From: Amoebidium appalachense
Lineage: Eukaryota; Ichthyosporea
Direction of reading: 5' to 3'
Assembly (NCBI GenBank): GCA_963693365.1
Contig: CAVNZM010000003.1
Location: 2,976,001 to 3,040,000, forward strand
Length of the DNA stretch: 64,000 nucleotides
The translations under genes and the position numbers were made by a program. Shown in pieces: positions 46,732 through 56,182 of this stretch; position 1 is the first letter of the stretch, and the number at the start of each line of letters is the position of its first letter. The notes beneath the pieces are model-generated. The model saw nothing but the letters and a program-made list of their open reading frames with translations. It searched no databases and had not been told where the DNA came from.

Positions 46732-49447
46732 GCATACTCGAAGACTGCAAAGCTAACTTAAGCTTTTCGAAAGCAGAAACAGCATCAACATTCCAATCTA
46801 TTCTATTCTTCTTCTCCCCCCCCGTCTGACTAGTTAACGGCAAAGCAAGCATACTATAGTCCTTAATATAACGACGAAGATAATTAGTTAAACCTAAAAA
46901 TTGCCTTAGTTGAGTGACAGTCTGAGGACGGGGCCACTCAACTATGGCCCGGATTTTCTCCGGATCAGGGGAAAGACCATTACTAGACACAATATGACCT
47001 AAAAACTTAACCTCCGGCACACCAATCACAGTCTTGCTACCGCTAATACGAAGACCAGACTCACCCAAAGCTAAAAATACTTTTTCACAATTATTAACTA
47101 ACTCCTCAAATGACCTACCTTTAATTAAAACATCATCCAAATAAGGGTGGCATACATCCAAATGAGGGTGGAGAATTTTATACATTACCCGGCACAACAT
47201 AGCTGGAGAGGAGAGCAAACCCATCGGCACCACCTTGTACTGGAACAGCTGGTCACCCAGTGCAAAGGCAGTCTTCTCCTTGCTGCTCTCCTCCAACCTT
47301 ATCTGCCAAAAAGCTGCTTTTAAATCAAGTTTAGCAAAGTGAGTATAGCCGTGCAGCTGTGAAAGCTGCTCGTCTATGTTAGGGAGAGGCCATTGGTCTG
47401 CCTTAGTGATCCGATTCAGAGCCCTGTAATCGTTCACTAGACGCCAAGACCCGTCGGGCTTCTTAACCAATAGCACCGGACTTCTCCACGGACTCGAACT
47501 ATGCTCCACATGACCCTTTTTTAACATATCACTCACTATTATTAGCGCATCCGACAATTTATACTGCTCCATTCTATAGCTAGGCATCACTACCGGCCTA
47601 TTATCACCTGTGTCGATCTGCATTTCAAACCCTTTAACGAAGCCTACTTCGTTATCATCGGCCAGAAATGCAAACCGAGTCCTATCAAATAACTTAGCTA
47701 ATAACTGTTTCTGCTCCACCGTCCAATCCCCCTCCTTCATACCAAACGGCAATACTAACTCCGGGTTACCCCCATCACAAGTGGATGCATCCTTATTCAC
47801 CGGAGTGCCACTTAACATTTCACCTCCTGTATTACATCGGTGCTGCTCGGGGTGAGGTTGAGGTACCTCCGGATATAGGCGGTCACCCTTAGCACCCCCC
47901 CCTCCCCCCGGCACACCAATGCCCCCGGGCAATTCCTGATGAGTTAGTGCATGTATGTGGGGGGCCAGGTCTGTGGCCACCCTGCCCCCCACGGTGTTGG
48001 TTAACCCGTCAGATCCACGGGTTAGACCAACACCCTCCCCCCTTGCCTGCACATTCTCACACCCGGGGTGACCCTCCTTCCTCTTGGGGGTCGGGGGAGT
48101 GGGACCGGTGCTGTCCCGGTCCCCCCCCCCATCGTGTCGGGTGACATTTTGGTGGCTAACGTTAAATAAAGTTGTTCCCCCTCCTCCTGAGTCACCCTTC
48201 GAGCCGGCATCCTCCTTTTGGGTAATAAGAGAGACCTCTATACTACCAATCTCATTAGTGAAACTACCGACGGAAACACCTGACCTAATCACTATAGGCT
48301 CGATGCCCGGATTCACTAATTCTATTTCTATTGTCTTATCCGGCCATACCCTACTAAGGGTCCATTGGGCCACCTCCTGAAATGGGGTTTTCGGAGTAAA
48401 AACCCCTAAATCCCCTATCCTAACATGATTGCCGGCCCGGACACGTACCGTTTGGCACTGATAAGGCTCGATTACTACTTCAGCTACCGTTCTAGCACCA
48501 GACTGATAACCGTCGAGCCCCTCATGGGTTTTAATTTTAACGCCGGACTGCAATTCTAAAACATTCGTACGTTCAAACAAAGCATTCACATGTCTACGGA
48601 AAAATGGGGCTCCCAACAAAACACTTTGAGCTAAATCCTTAACCACATAACAAGCAACATGCATAGCCTGGCCACCTATCTCACACGGCAACACACAAAC
48701 ACCTTCCACAGACATACTACTATTATTAGCACTACCTAAGGCTGTGCTAGAAGCATCTAAAATAGGAATTTCCCCCCCGGCCTGATTAAAACGACGAATA
48801 AACGAAGCATGCACACAATTAACCTGAGCCCCTCCATCGAGCAAAGCAACAGCCTTCAACTTACCATCAGCTAACCATACGTCTATATAATGCCGGCTAA
48901 AACCAACTAAATCCTCCTCCAATTCAAGCAACACATCATCACTCACTCCCAATCCCTGCCCACGAAGACTCACACCCTCGATACCTACGTGCAACATACC
49001 TACCTGTGGTGCCTGCACGGGTGGGGTGGGGTGTGTATGTGATGTGGGTGGTGGTGGAGTGTGTGTGTGTGATGTGTGGGTGGGTGGTGTGTGTGTGTGT
49101 GGTGTATGTGTGGGTGTGTGTGTGGGTGTAGGTGTGTCTGCAACCGTCGTATGTTGTTGTGGTGGTGTGTTTCTATGTGTCTGTGCCTTCCCCCCCCTTC
49201 CCCCTTTACTCGTGTGTGTCCCCCCCCCTCCCGGAAACAATGGCACAGAAACCCCCTCCGGTGTGGTTAGAACAAACACCGGGTTGGGACAAGAAACACT
49301 GAGACCATCCACTTGTGGCTGGGGAACCTCCCCCAACCACAAAACATTCACACCATTCATACCTTTGGTAGAGTCACCCCACAAACATTCATGCCATACC
49401 ACCTCGACGCTGTCTTGAGGACCCACGACGATGCCCGGCTCCCACAC
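46691..49447 (-). CDS. gypsy protease and reverse transcriptase
   Basis: 918 codons. Residues about 75-150 are a His/Thr/Pro linker coded by a GT microsatellite (49010-49150). A retropepsin-like domain follows, with ALLDGGAQVNC at about 205 in place of the usual D-S/T-G-A. Reverse transcriptase holds SSPWRSPVLLVKKPDGSWRL, KLDLKAAFWQI and HPYLDDVLI (about 770), then FLGHIVSSNGL and the connection domain. The frame is open until a C run at about 46702. The frame start is uncertain. Gag is in a different frame and ends 104 bp upstream, so a frameshift or an indel separates them. Confidence 0.9.
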   Translation of the reverse strand: MWEPGIVVGPQDSVEVVWHECLWGDSTKGMNGVNVLWLGEVPQPQVDGLSVSCPNPVFVLTTPEGVSVPLFPGGGGTHTSKGGRGGKAQTHRNTPPQQHTTVADTPTPTHTPTHTPHTHTPPTHTSHTHTPPPPTSHTHPTPPVQAPQVGMLHVGIEGVSLRGQGLGVSDDVLLELEEDLVGFSRHYIDVWLADGKLKAVALLDGGAQVNCVHASFIRRFNQAGGEIPILDASSTALGSANNSSMSVEGVCVLPCEIGGQAMHVACYVVKDLAQSVLLGAPFFRRHVNALFERTNVLELQSGVKIKTHEGLDGYQSGARTVAEVVIEPYQCQTVRVRAGNHVRIGDLGVFTPKTPFQEVAQWTLSRVWPDKTIEIELVNPGIEPIVIRSGVSVGSFTNEIGSIEVSLITQKEDAGSKGDSGGGGTTLFNVSHQNVTRHDGGGDRDSTGPTPPTPKRKEGHPGCENVQARGEGVGLTRGSDGLTNTVGGRVATDLAPHIHALTHQELPGGIGVPGGGGGAKGDRLYPEVPQPHPEQHRCNTGGEMLSGTPVNKDASTCDGGNPELVLPFGMKEGDWTVEQKQLLAKLFDRTRFAFLADDNEVGFVKGFEMQIDTGDNRPVVMPSYRMEQYKLSDALIIVSDMLKKGHVEHSSSPWRSPVLLVKKPDGSWRLVNDYRALNRITKADQWPLPNIDEQLSQLHGYTHFAKLDLKAAFWQIRLEESSKEKTAFALGDQLFQYKVVPMGLLSSPAMLCRVMYKILHPHLDVCHPYLDDVLIKGRSFEELVNNCEKVFLALGESGLRISGSKTVIGVPEVKFLGHIVSSNGLSPDPEKIRAIVEWPRPQTVTQLRQFLGLTNYLRRYIKDYSMLALPLTSQTGGEKKNRIDWNVDAVSAFEKLKLALQSSSMLVHPDFSAGGGDV

Positions 49448-49550
49448 GTATCGGGGCGGTGAGGGGGCAAAGGGAAGCTTAACCTGGGGTGGGGGAGGGT
49501 GAAGGTTCTCTGCAACCTGGGGGGGACCGATACTGTCCCCCCCCCCTCCC

Positions 49551-50927
49551 TCAGTGACCCCAGCTTCCCCCTCCCCCGGAACTCAATAGCTCTTGTAACC
49601 TCTTGTAACTACGGCAATATGCAGCAGAGTGCCCTTGCCGGCCACAAAAGTAACATGCACCAAAGAAGGGGCCAGGGGGGACTTCAAAACCTTGGCGCAA
49701 AGCATAACCGGGAGCCCGGTCATGCTGGGGGGGCCCACCGTGTGCACCACGGCCCCCCCTTCCCCCCTGCCCCCCTCGGCCTCTCTCACCACCATTTCCA
49801 CCCCTCCCTCTACCCTGCCCACCACCACGAGCAAGATAAGGGGCAAACCTCTCGGTGAACTGCTGCTGTTGTCCTCCACGTCCACCTCGGCCACGACCGC
49901 CGTGTCCACCCCGGTCGCCGCCACGGCCACCTCGGAAGCCGAAGCCCCCTCGGCCAGAAAAGACGGCCTGGGAGAGCTCGGCAACCTGCTTGACCAACAT
50001 GGTGAGTGCATCTGGCTGTTCACCCTCTTTTTTCTCTTTTTCCCCCTTCTGTCCACTCTCCTTCTTTTTCTTGTCTACTTCCATCACCTCCTTTTTATCC
50101 CTCTTATTGAACTTCACCTCGTGCATGGCAAGCAAGTGACGTTTAACATGCAACACCACCTCATCTACATCATCATGCTCCCCAAACATGCGTGCAGTGT
50201 CTGTGTTTACAGAGAGAGCCTTACGAGCAAACTCGAATTTTTCCCTATCACTCACGTCACCAGCTAACTCACAAAGGTCCTCAAAGACCCGATATTCCCT
50301 CTCAAAGAATGCACGAGCTTCTACGGGGGACATATCTAGTGTGGGAAAGGTATACTTCCATTCTCTGAGCTGGGCCCGGAAGGTACGGCGCCGGTCGGCC
50401 GTCAGGTATCGGCCGACGAGCCGGGCCGTATACTCGAGCTCGTTTTCCGGCCGTGTGAAGGCCTCGAGCTCCCCGTCCACGTCGTCGGTGCTGTTCTCGT
50501 CCTCGTCGTCGGGGATGAACCGTGCGGCCAGACGTTTCTGGCCGAGTGTCCGGGACACCATCTCGTCCCTCCCCTCGTCGTACTGCTGCTCGTATATACG
50601 AGCCGTCACCTGGGGGGCCTGCTCGGCCCGGTACGGGTGCTCCTCCATCAGGGTGCATAAGTCGGCCATTGTTTTGTGGTCGATGCACTGTTTGATCATT
50701 AAGCACGAGGCCGCCACAGTGGGGGCCTTCTGTGTGTCTAACACTAGTGTGGGTGTGTTAGCTAGGAGTGTCCTAAGCCACCTAGGGATTTCCGAGTCGT
50801 GTTTGAGTGTAAAACTGAAAGCTGTGGTCTGTCTAACGTCTAGTGTATGAACCTGTGGTACCTGTGTGTGCAGGGAGCTATCCTCCGCTGCCAATGCGTA
50901 GAACATGTCTACGTTAAACTTAGCCAT
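49551..50927 (-). CDS. gypsy gag
   Basis: 458 residues from ATG at 50927. A helical capsid-like region with LREWKYTFPTLDMSPVEARAFF sits in the middle. A Lys/Glu-rich stretch comes next, then a long RGG/Gly-rich nucleic-acid-binding region. A CCHC knuckle, CYFCGRQGHSAAYC, lies near the C terminus. The order and the knuckle identify it as a Ty3/gypsy gag nucleocapsid. The frame is intact. Confidence 0.88.
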   Translation of the reverse strand: MAKFNVDMFYALAAEDSSLHTQVPQVHTLDVRQTTAFSFTLKHDSEIPRWLRTLLANTPTLVLDTQKAPTVAASCLMIKQCIDHKTMADLCTLMEEHPYRAEQAPQVTARIYEQQYDEGRDEMVSRTLGQKRLAARFIPDDEDENSTDDVDGELEAFTRPENELEYTARLVGRYLTADRRRTFRAQLREWKYTFPTLDMSPVEARAFFEREYRVFEDLCELAGDVSDREKFEFARKALSVNTDTARMFGEHDDVDEVVLHVKRHLLAMHEVKFNKRDKKEVMEVDKKKKESGQKGEKEKKEGEQPDALTMLVKQVAELSQAVFSGRGGFGFRGGRGGDRGGHGGRGRGGRGGQQQQFTERFAPYLARGGGQGRGRGGNGGERGRGGQGGRGGRGAHGGPPQHDRAPGYALRQGFEVPPGPFFGACYFCGRQGHSAAYCRSYKRLQELLSSGGGGSWGH

Positions 50928-50965
50928 TGTGTGGTGTGTGCCCTAACTCGTGTGGTTGTGTTTAT

Positions 50966-50967
<2 letters not shown>

Positions 50968-51000
<33 letters not shown>
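50968..51000. repeat. T tract (33 bp) in the gypsy leader
   Basis: An uninterrupted T run, A on the element's sense strand, between the 5' LTR and gag. Confidence 0.95.
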
Positions 51001-51001
<1 letters not shown>

Positions 51002-51085
51002 TGTTTGAGGTGTAGCAACAGCCCAGAAGGAACTGTCACCGCGTTACCCTAGCGCGAAAAACCGCACTAAAAGAAAGGTGTAGCT

Positions 51086-51802
51086 TGTCGTATCCTAATG
51101 TATGTGTACTAGAGACGCGGCACTCTACTAAGTGTACACACACGAAAAGGAACGAACGTGTACAGAAAAACGGTAAAGTTTATTAAGACCAGGCTCCGAC
51201 GGGCAAACTTAGATCCGTACGGATTGAGTCTAAGTTACGACTGAGGCCATCAAGGCCGTGCCCTACAAGATCATCATCACCTGGCCCCCTACGATGCCAC
51301 ATTCCATTAACATTCCGATCTACTTTTATCGTGCGCCTGCACGAGCTAAGTCGATCTACTCAACTAATATATTTATCCAAGTCTCACCCCTCACCCTCCC
51401 CCTAGTGGCACCGCAGAGTCTAAATCTACATTTCATACTATCCTCCCCCCCCCTCCCTCCCCCCTTTCCTCTACATCTAAATATATAAATACGTTTGGCA
51501 ACATATACTATCAAACCTTGCCAATCCTTACAAAAGGGCTTCTGCCCGAACAATGACATTCCTAAGTCCTCCTACGATCTATCCTACACACTAATTAGAA
51601 TTCTATTGGACGGCTGTCCCGGCTGACGTGGTCCAATGCCCTGCGCCGGCAGAGGCAAGATGCACGCAGCTGTACAGCTATCTTGCTATCTTGAGGCCCC
51701 GGACTTGATCTTGATGATCTGTGGACCCGGGCCACCCCCCCCCCCCCCCCGATCTCGATCGTAGACTTAGGCTAATCTGCTGAGACGGATTAGTATATGT
51801 CA
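51086..51802 (-). repeat. gypsy 5' LTR
   Basis: 717 bp. Matches the 3' LTR apart from C-tract lengths. Confidence 0.93.
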
Positions 51803-51807
51803 ATCTC

Positions 51808-52375
51808 AGTGTGTAAGATCAGACCCCCCCCCCCCCCCCCCCCCCCAAGGGGTAACAGTACTGGGACGGCTGTCTTATATATTCGCCCCCTTGATGTCTC
51901 CCATCACTGAGCACAGGATTCATTCATCCACAACCAGTGCGGTTGGCAACATGCCATCCATGTTTGTGGTGCGGTTGGGGCCAGTCAGAGATTCGTCCCA
52001 TTCATGCTACTAGTAACCTCTTATAGGGTCACTTCATTGATTTGCTGTGCAGCTATAGAACCGTATGTGGTCTTGCTCCTCTGTGTGGTGCTTAACAGTC
52101 ACGGTAGTTCCTGTTGGTGCGAACTTGGTATGTGTGTTATATTCGCGGCCATATGAAGCACATGAAACGTGGCAGGTACACCGGTTTCTTCAGTAAACAT
52201 ATAATTTGTATGTACAGTTGTTCAACTTGAATGTCGTAAGCCATCCGGGGTAACACGGACTGACGCACGAGCAGGGTTCGACCACCAAGGTAAGTGGAAG
52301 GCTAGATTAACGATGTTGTGCTTCCATTGTGTGTCCAAGCAGGGTTCTAATGCAATACATGCCAAGAGAGAAAGA
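51808..52375. other. no recognisable gene
   Basis: A C tract at 51825-51846, then mixed DNA. Confidence 0.35.
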
Positions 52376-52379
52376 AAGT

Positions 52380-53040
52380 GTCCGAGAGCAGTGAAGGAGG
52401 GGGAGGGGGTAAGGAGGGAGGGGGTGGGGGGAGATAGAGAGAGGGGGGTGGAGGGGGAGGAGAGAGAGAGTGTGTGTGTGAAAGTGAGGGAAACAGAGAT
52501 CGAGAGGGAGGACGGGCGAGAGACAGAGAGGTGGGCGAAGGGGGGGAGAGGGGGGGAATAGTAAGAGGGGGAGCGTGAAGGAGATGGAGGGAGGGAGGGA
52601 GGGGGGGGGGGGGGGGGGGGGAGGATGAGAGAGAGAGAGTGTGTGTGTGTGCGTGTGTGAAACAGGGATGGAGAGAGGGGCCCGGCGAGAGACAGAGACG
52701 TGGGGGGAAGGGGGGCGGGGGGAGATAGCAAGAAGGGGAGCGAGAGAGAGAGAAAGTGTGTCCGTGTGTGTGAGCGAGCTCGTGCGTCCGTGTGTCTGTG
52801 CCTGTATGTCTGTGTCTGTCTTGTGTGTCCTCTGTCTCTCTCTCTGTGTGTGCGTGTGCGTGTGTGCGTGTGTGTGTGTGTACGTGTGCGTGTGCGTGTG
52901 TGCATGTGTGCGTGTGTGTGTGTGTTTGTGTGCATGTGTGTGTGTAAGAGAAAGAAGAGGGGGGGAGAAGGGTGGAGAGGGGGGAAGGCGAGAAGGAGGG
53001 GGAGAGGGGAGGACGGAGGGAGAGGGGGAAGCGAGAGTAC
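52380..53040. repeat. GA/GGGA and GT compound microsatellite
   Basis: (GA)n, (GGGA)n and (GTGTGC)n tracts with a 22-bp G run near 52600. A phrase gagagacagag(a/g)..gtggg recurs at about 52516 and 52687, so a roughly 170-bp unit is duplicated. The long Ser/Pro/His/Thr frames on the minus strand are artefacts. Confidence 0.85.
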
Positions 53041-53516
53041 TTACAAGCTGCCTGGGTGAAAATAAACGCACATGAAGAGCCCTACCCTGCAAAAACATCT
53101 AACGGCACACACCAAACACGCCCACACGTGCCACACCCCTCGACCCTACACTCAACAACACCGTGGCACACCACACAGCACGTGACATCGCGCACGACAC
53201 ACACAGGCTGCACACGCACACACGCCATGGCACACGTACAGCCACACGTAAGCACACGCCTACACGGCACATATATTCGACCGAGCCGACCCAAAGAAAA
53301 GACTGTGGACTGCACGTGCAGCGGTTGCAGCCTGGCCTTCGAACAGTCGAAGGTTCTGGGTGTGTGCACATCTAATGTCTAAAGGGCGCGCACCCTCTCA
53401 ACACATCCGATAGGTGGCCTGGGAGGGGCCGTGAGAAAAAGATTTTAACGGCACACAAAACTGCGCACGGCGAAACACAGAAACAGTCATAGTCCCTACG
53501 CACTATTTGATTGGTC

Positions 53517-54192
53517 AGATCACAATTCAGTGGGATCTCCCAACACTTCGAAGAGTGGGGGCGATCGTATGTCCGTACTTTTTTTTTTTTTTTTGACTGG
53601 ATTTATTCGACGGAAAGATATGCAAGTATGCACGGCATACTGAGAAGGCAATAAAAACTTCACGAGTTATCCAGTAACAAGTGCATACTGAGATACCTGA
53701 ACACTGTTTGAAATCATATAAATACTAAATGTGACGACCAAAAGATTTCAACAAAAAGTCTAAAGTGTTCACATTGCCAGCCCGTGTAGCAGACACCCGT
53801 AGGGAAAGAGGCAAAACGCGACATAAAAACTCACACCTATCATATATGTACCTGCGCTCCCGGGAATTTTAGACCCCGTTTCCATATGTGTGTAACAGTA
53901 TGTAACTAGTAACTACGGAAAATGGAGCCTTTTTCATACCAAAATAACCATATTTAGTATGAATTTATTGATTTTTACTATATGTAGAACCACATGCAGT
54001 CCTACGTCTGTAACGGAATTTTACGTGGCCTAAACTTCGAAACTGGAAAATCGTAATTCCGCTGTTATCCCAGTCAAGAGACTTGTCATATCTTTCCGTC
54101 GAATAAATCCAGTCAAAAGAAAAAAAGAAAAAAAAAATACACACATACGACTCGCGCCACACATATGAGTTTTGGGAGATCCACCAGTGCCA
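53517..54192. mobile_element. inverted-repeat (foldback/MITE-like) element
   Basis: The arms 53517-53630 and 54068-54192 are reverse complements over about 110 bp. Both contain gtggatctccca or gtgggatctccca, cgtatgt, a T- or A-rich run, and gactggatttattcgacgg followed by aaagatatg. About 440 bp of AT-rich, non-coding DNA lies between. No target duplication is clear. Confidence 0.7.
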
Positions 54193-54480
54193 GGAGTTGT
54201 CAGGGTTTGGAGACTGGAAGCCCTACTACACATCAAATTGATTGTCAGCATCAATAAAGTCACTTAAAATTATTTTTTCCCTCATTTTATGTTTACACAG
54301 CTTTTATTAATATTATTTTAATTCAATCTTCTCATAAAACCTCATTTTTTTAAGATGTTCAACAGTAGAACTATTTCTTCAAATCTCGTTCCCTTTAATT
54401 ATATAAATATCAAACCCCGAGAAGTCGAACAGGGCTTCACATTCTTTCTTTGAGCGTGGGAATAATCTCCAGGGCGTTTT

Positions 54481-54580
54481 CTCCTTAAACAAAAAGCCCT
54501 TATTCTTTAGAGATATTGATTATTTATATTCTCCTTAAACAAAAAGCCCTTATTCTTTAGAGATATTGATTATTTATATT
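54481..54580. repeat. perfect 50-bp tandem duplication
   Basis: 54481-54530 and 54531-54580 are identical, starting ctccttaaacaaaaagccc and ending gattatttatatt. Confidence 0.97.
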
Positions 54581-54865
54581 AAAATTAAATATTTCATTTC
54601 AAATAATTAGACATAGTTTTCCTTGTACTGGCCCCCTGCGCTTATCAATACACCCGACACTTTTGAGTCCGAATTTCTACCCCTGACCAAGTGCGCACGG
54701 ACGCTTATCTGACCAATCAGTGCGCTCAAGAGGTCGTTTTTCATTGGTTGAATGTCAGGGCCGTCTCACGGCGGGACACCAACAAGTCCAAACAAAAAGC
54801 ACCTTGCCCACGGTGCAGTTCATCAGTCCTTCCCTTCTTTTTTTTTGCTGCCCACACCCTGCACT

Positions 54866-55599
54866 ATGGCGACCCCAGTAGCTAACGGCAATGGCTCTGC
54901 TGCCGGCGCAGACTTCAAGCGCAAAGCCGTAAGCACCCGCACATATCCTATCTCACCACCCACCTACCAGACTATACTCTTTGGACTGTCCCCTCCGGGG
55001 CTCCGGAACGGCATCTTGCACTCCTCACCCAGTCTTGCCTGCCCTGAACATTGAATCTAGTTGTGTTGAGTTTATGGTGCATTGACATGGATTCGTTTTT
55101 ATTCTTTTTGTTCGTTCTGTGTACCTACCACAGCGCATTATTATCCCTCCAAACCCCCCCCCCCTCTCCACCCACACACACACACATCATAATCATGGTG
55201 TGTGCTCTCCGGGCGAAGTCTGCTGTGCGAAGTCTGCTGTATGCTTTTTCGTGAACGAGTCTTATTTTTGTCGCTCGTCGTGAGCGTTACTATATGATCT
55301 GTAACACATTATTTACCCCCCCCCCCCCCCCCCTCCAACACACCCACACACACACTTTTCCTACTGCAGTCGTACATCGAGCTGGAGCAGGGCCCGCGCA
55401 CGTCGTTGATCATCACCAAGGCAGAGAAGGTCGGGGCCCTGGCCGAGGTGCTTGCCTTCTTCGGCAGCAACAACATTACCCTGAGTCACATAGAGTCACG
55501 CCCCTCCCGCCAAGTGAGTGCCAGAAAGGGAGGGGGGTGAGGGGGGGAAGGGGGGGGGGAGAGGGGGGGGGGGGAGAGGGGGGAGGGGGGAGAGAGAGC

Positions 55600-55635
<36 letters not shown>

Positions 55636-56140
55636 CCTGAGCTGACTGGTGGTTGCAGCTCAAGGGTCACTACGAGTTCTTTGTGGACGTGCCGGGCGAG
55701 GAGGGCGTGGTGGCTGGCCTGCTGCCTGGCCTGCAGGCCCTCTGCTCCAGCGTGCTGGTGCTGGGCAGCGAGAAGGCACACACAGGTTCGTGCCCTTTGG
55801 GAAAGGAGGGGGGGGGAAGGGGGAGAGGGGAGGGGGATGTGGGGCAGGCACTGACAGGGGGCTGCAGTACCCTGGTTCCCACAGAGGCTCTCCGATCTGG
55901 ACCGCTTTGCCTGCCGTGTGCTGGAGGTGAGGGGATGGGATGGTGGTGGTGGTGGTGGGTGGATGGGTGGCAGGGGAGAAGGCGGGTGCAAACAGGTGTG
56001 TAGGAGTTGACGTGTGCCTGTGCATGGGTAGTACGGGGAGGACCTTGAGGCCGACCACCCTGGGTTCCACGACACAGAATACAGAAAGAGGCGCATAGCC
56101 ATCACCGCCGTGGCACGCAACTACAAGACGTATGGCCACT

Positions 56141-56182
<42 letters not shown>

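Larger units (their letters stand above)
43437..51802 (-). mobile_element. full-length Ty3/gypsy chromovirus-type retrotransposon
   Basis: It is 8366 bp with LTRs at 43437-44157 and 51086-51802 that differ chiefly in C-tract lengths. Target duplication ATCTC lies at 43432-43436 and 51803-51807. Minus-strand order: LTR, gag, protease, reverse transcriptase, RNase H, integrase, chromodomain, polypurine tract (gggggccgggggggagt), LTR. The pol frame is split into pieces at several points, mostly in G/C runs. No TGG-type primer site abuts the 5' LTR (the sequence is AGCTACACCTTTC), so the primer is unknown. The near identity of the LTRs means a very recent insertion. Confidence 0.95.

Noticed and set aside
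51086-51120. A tRNA primer-binding site for the gypsy element
   Set aside because: No TGG-type or half-tRNA match was found next to the 5' LTR. Self-priming is possible but I could not show a complementary leader.
52240-52300. tRNA-like T-loop phrase (gggttcgaccacc)
   Set aside because: No acceptor stem, D-arm or anticodon arm can be built around it.
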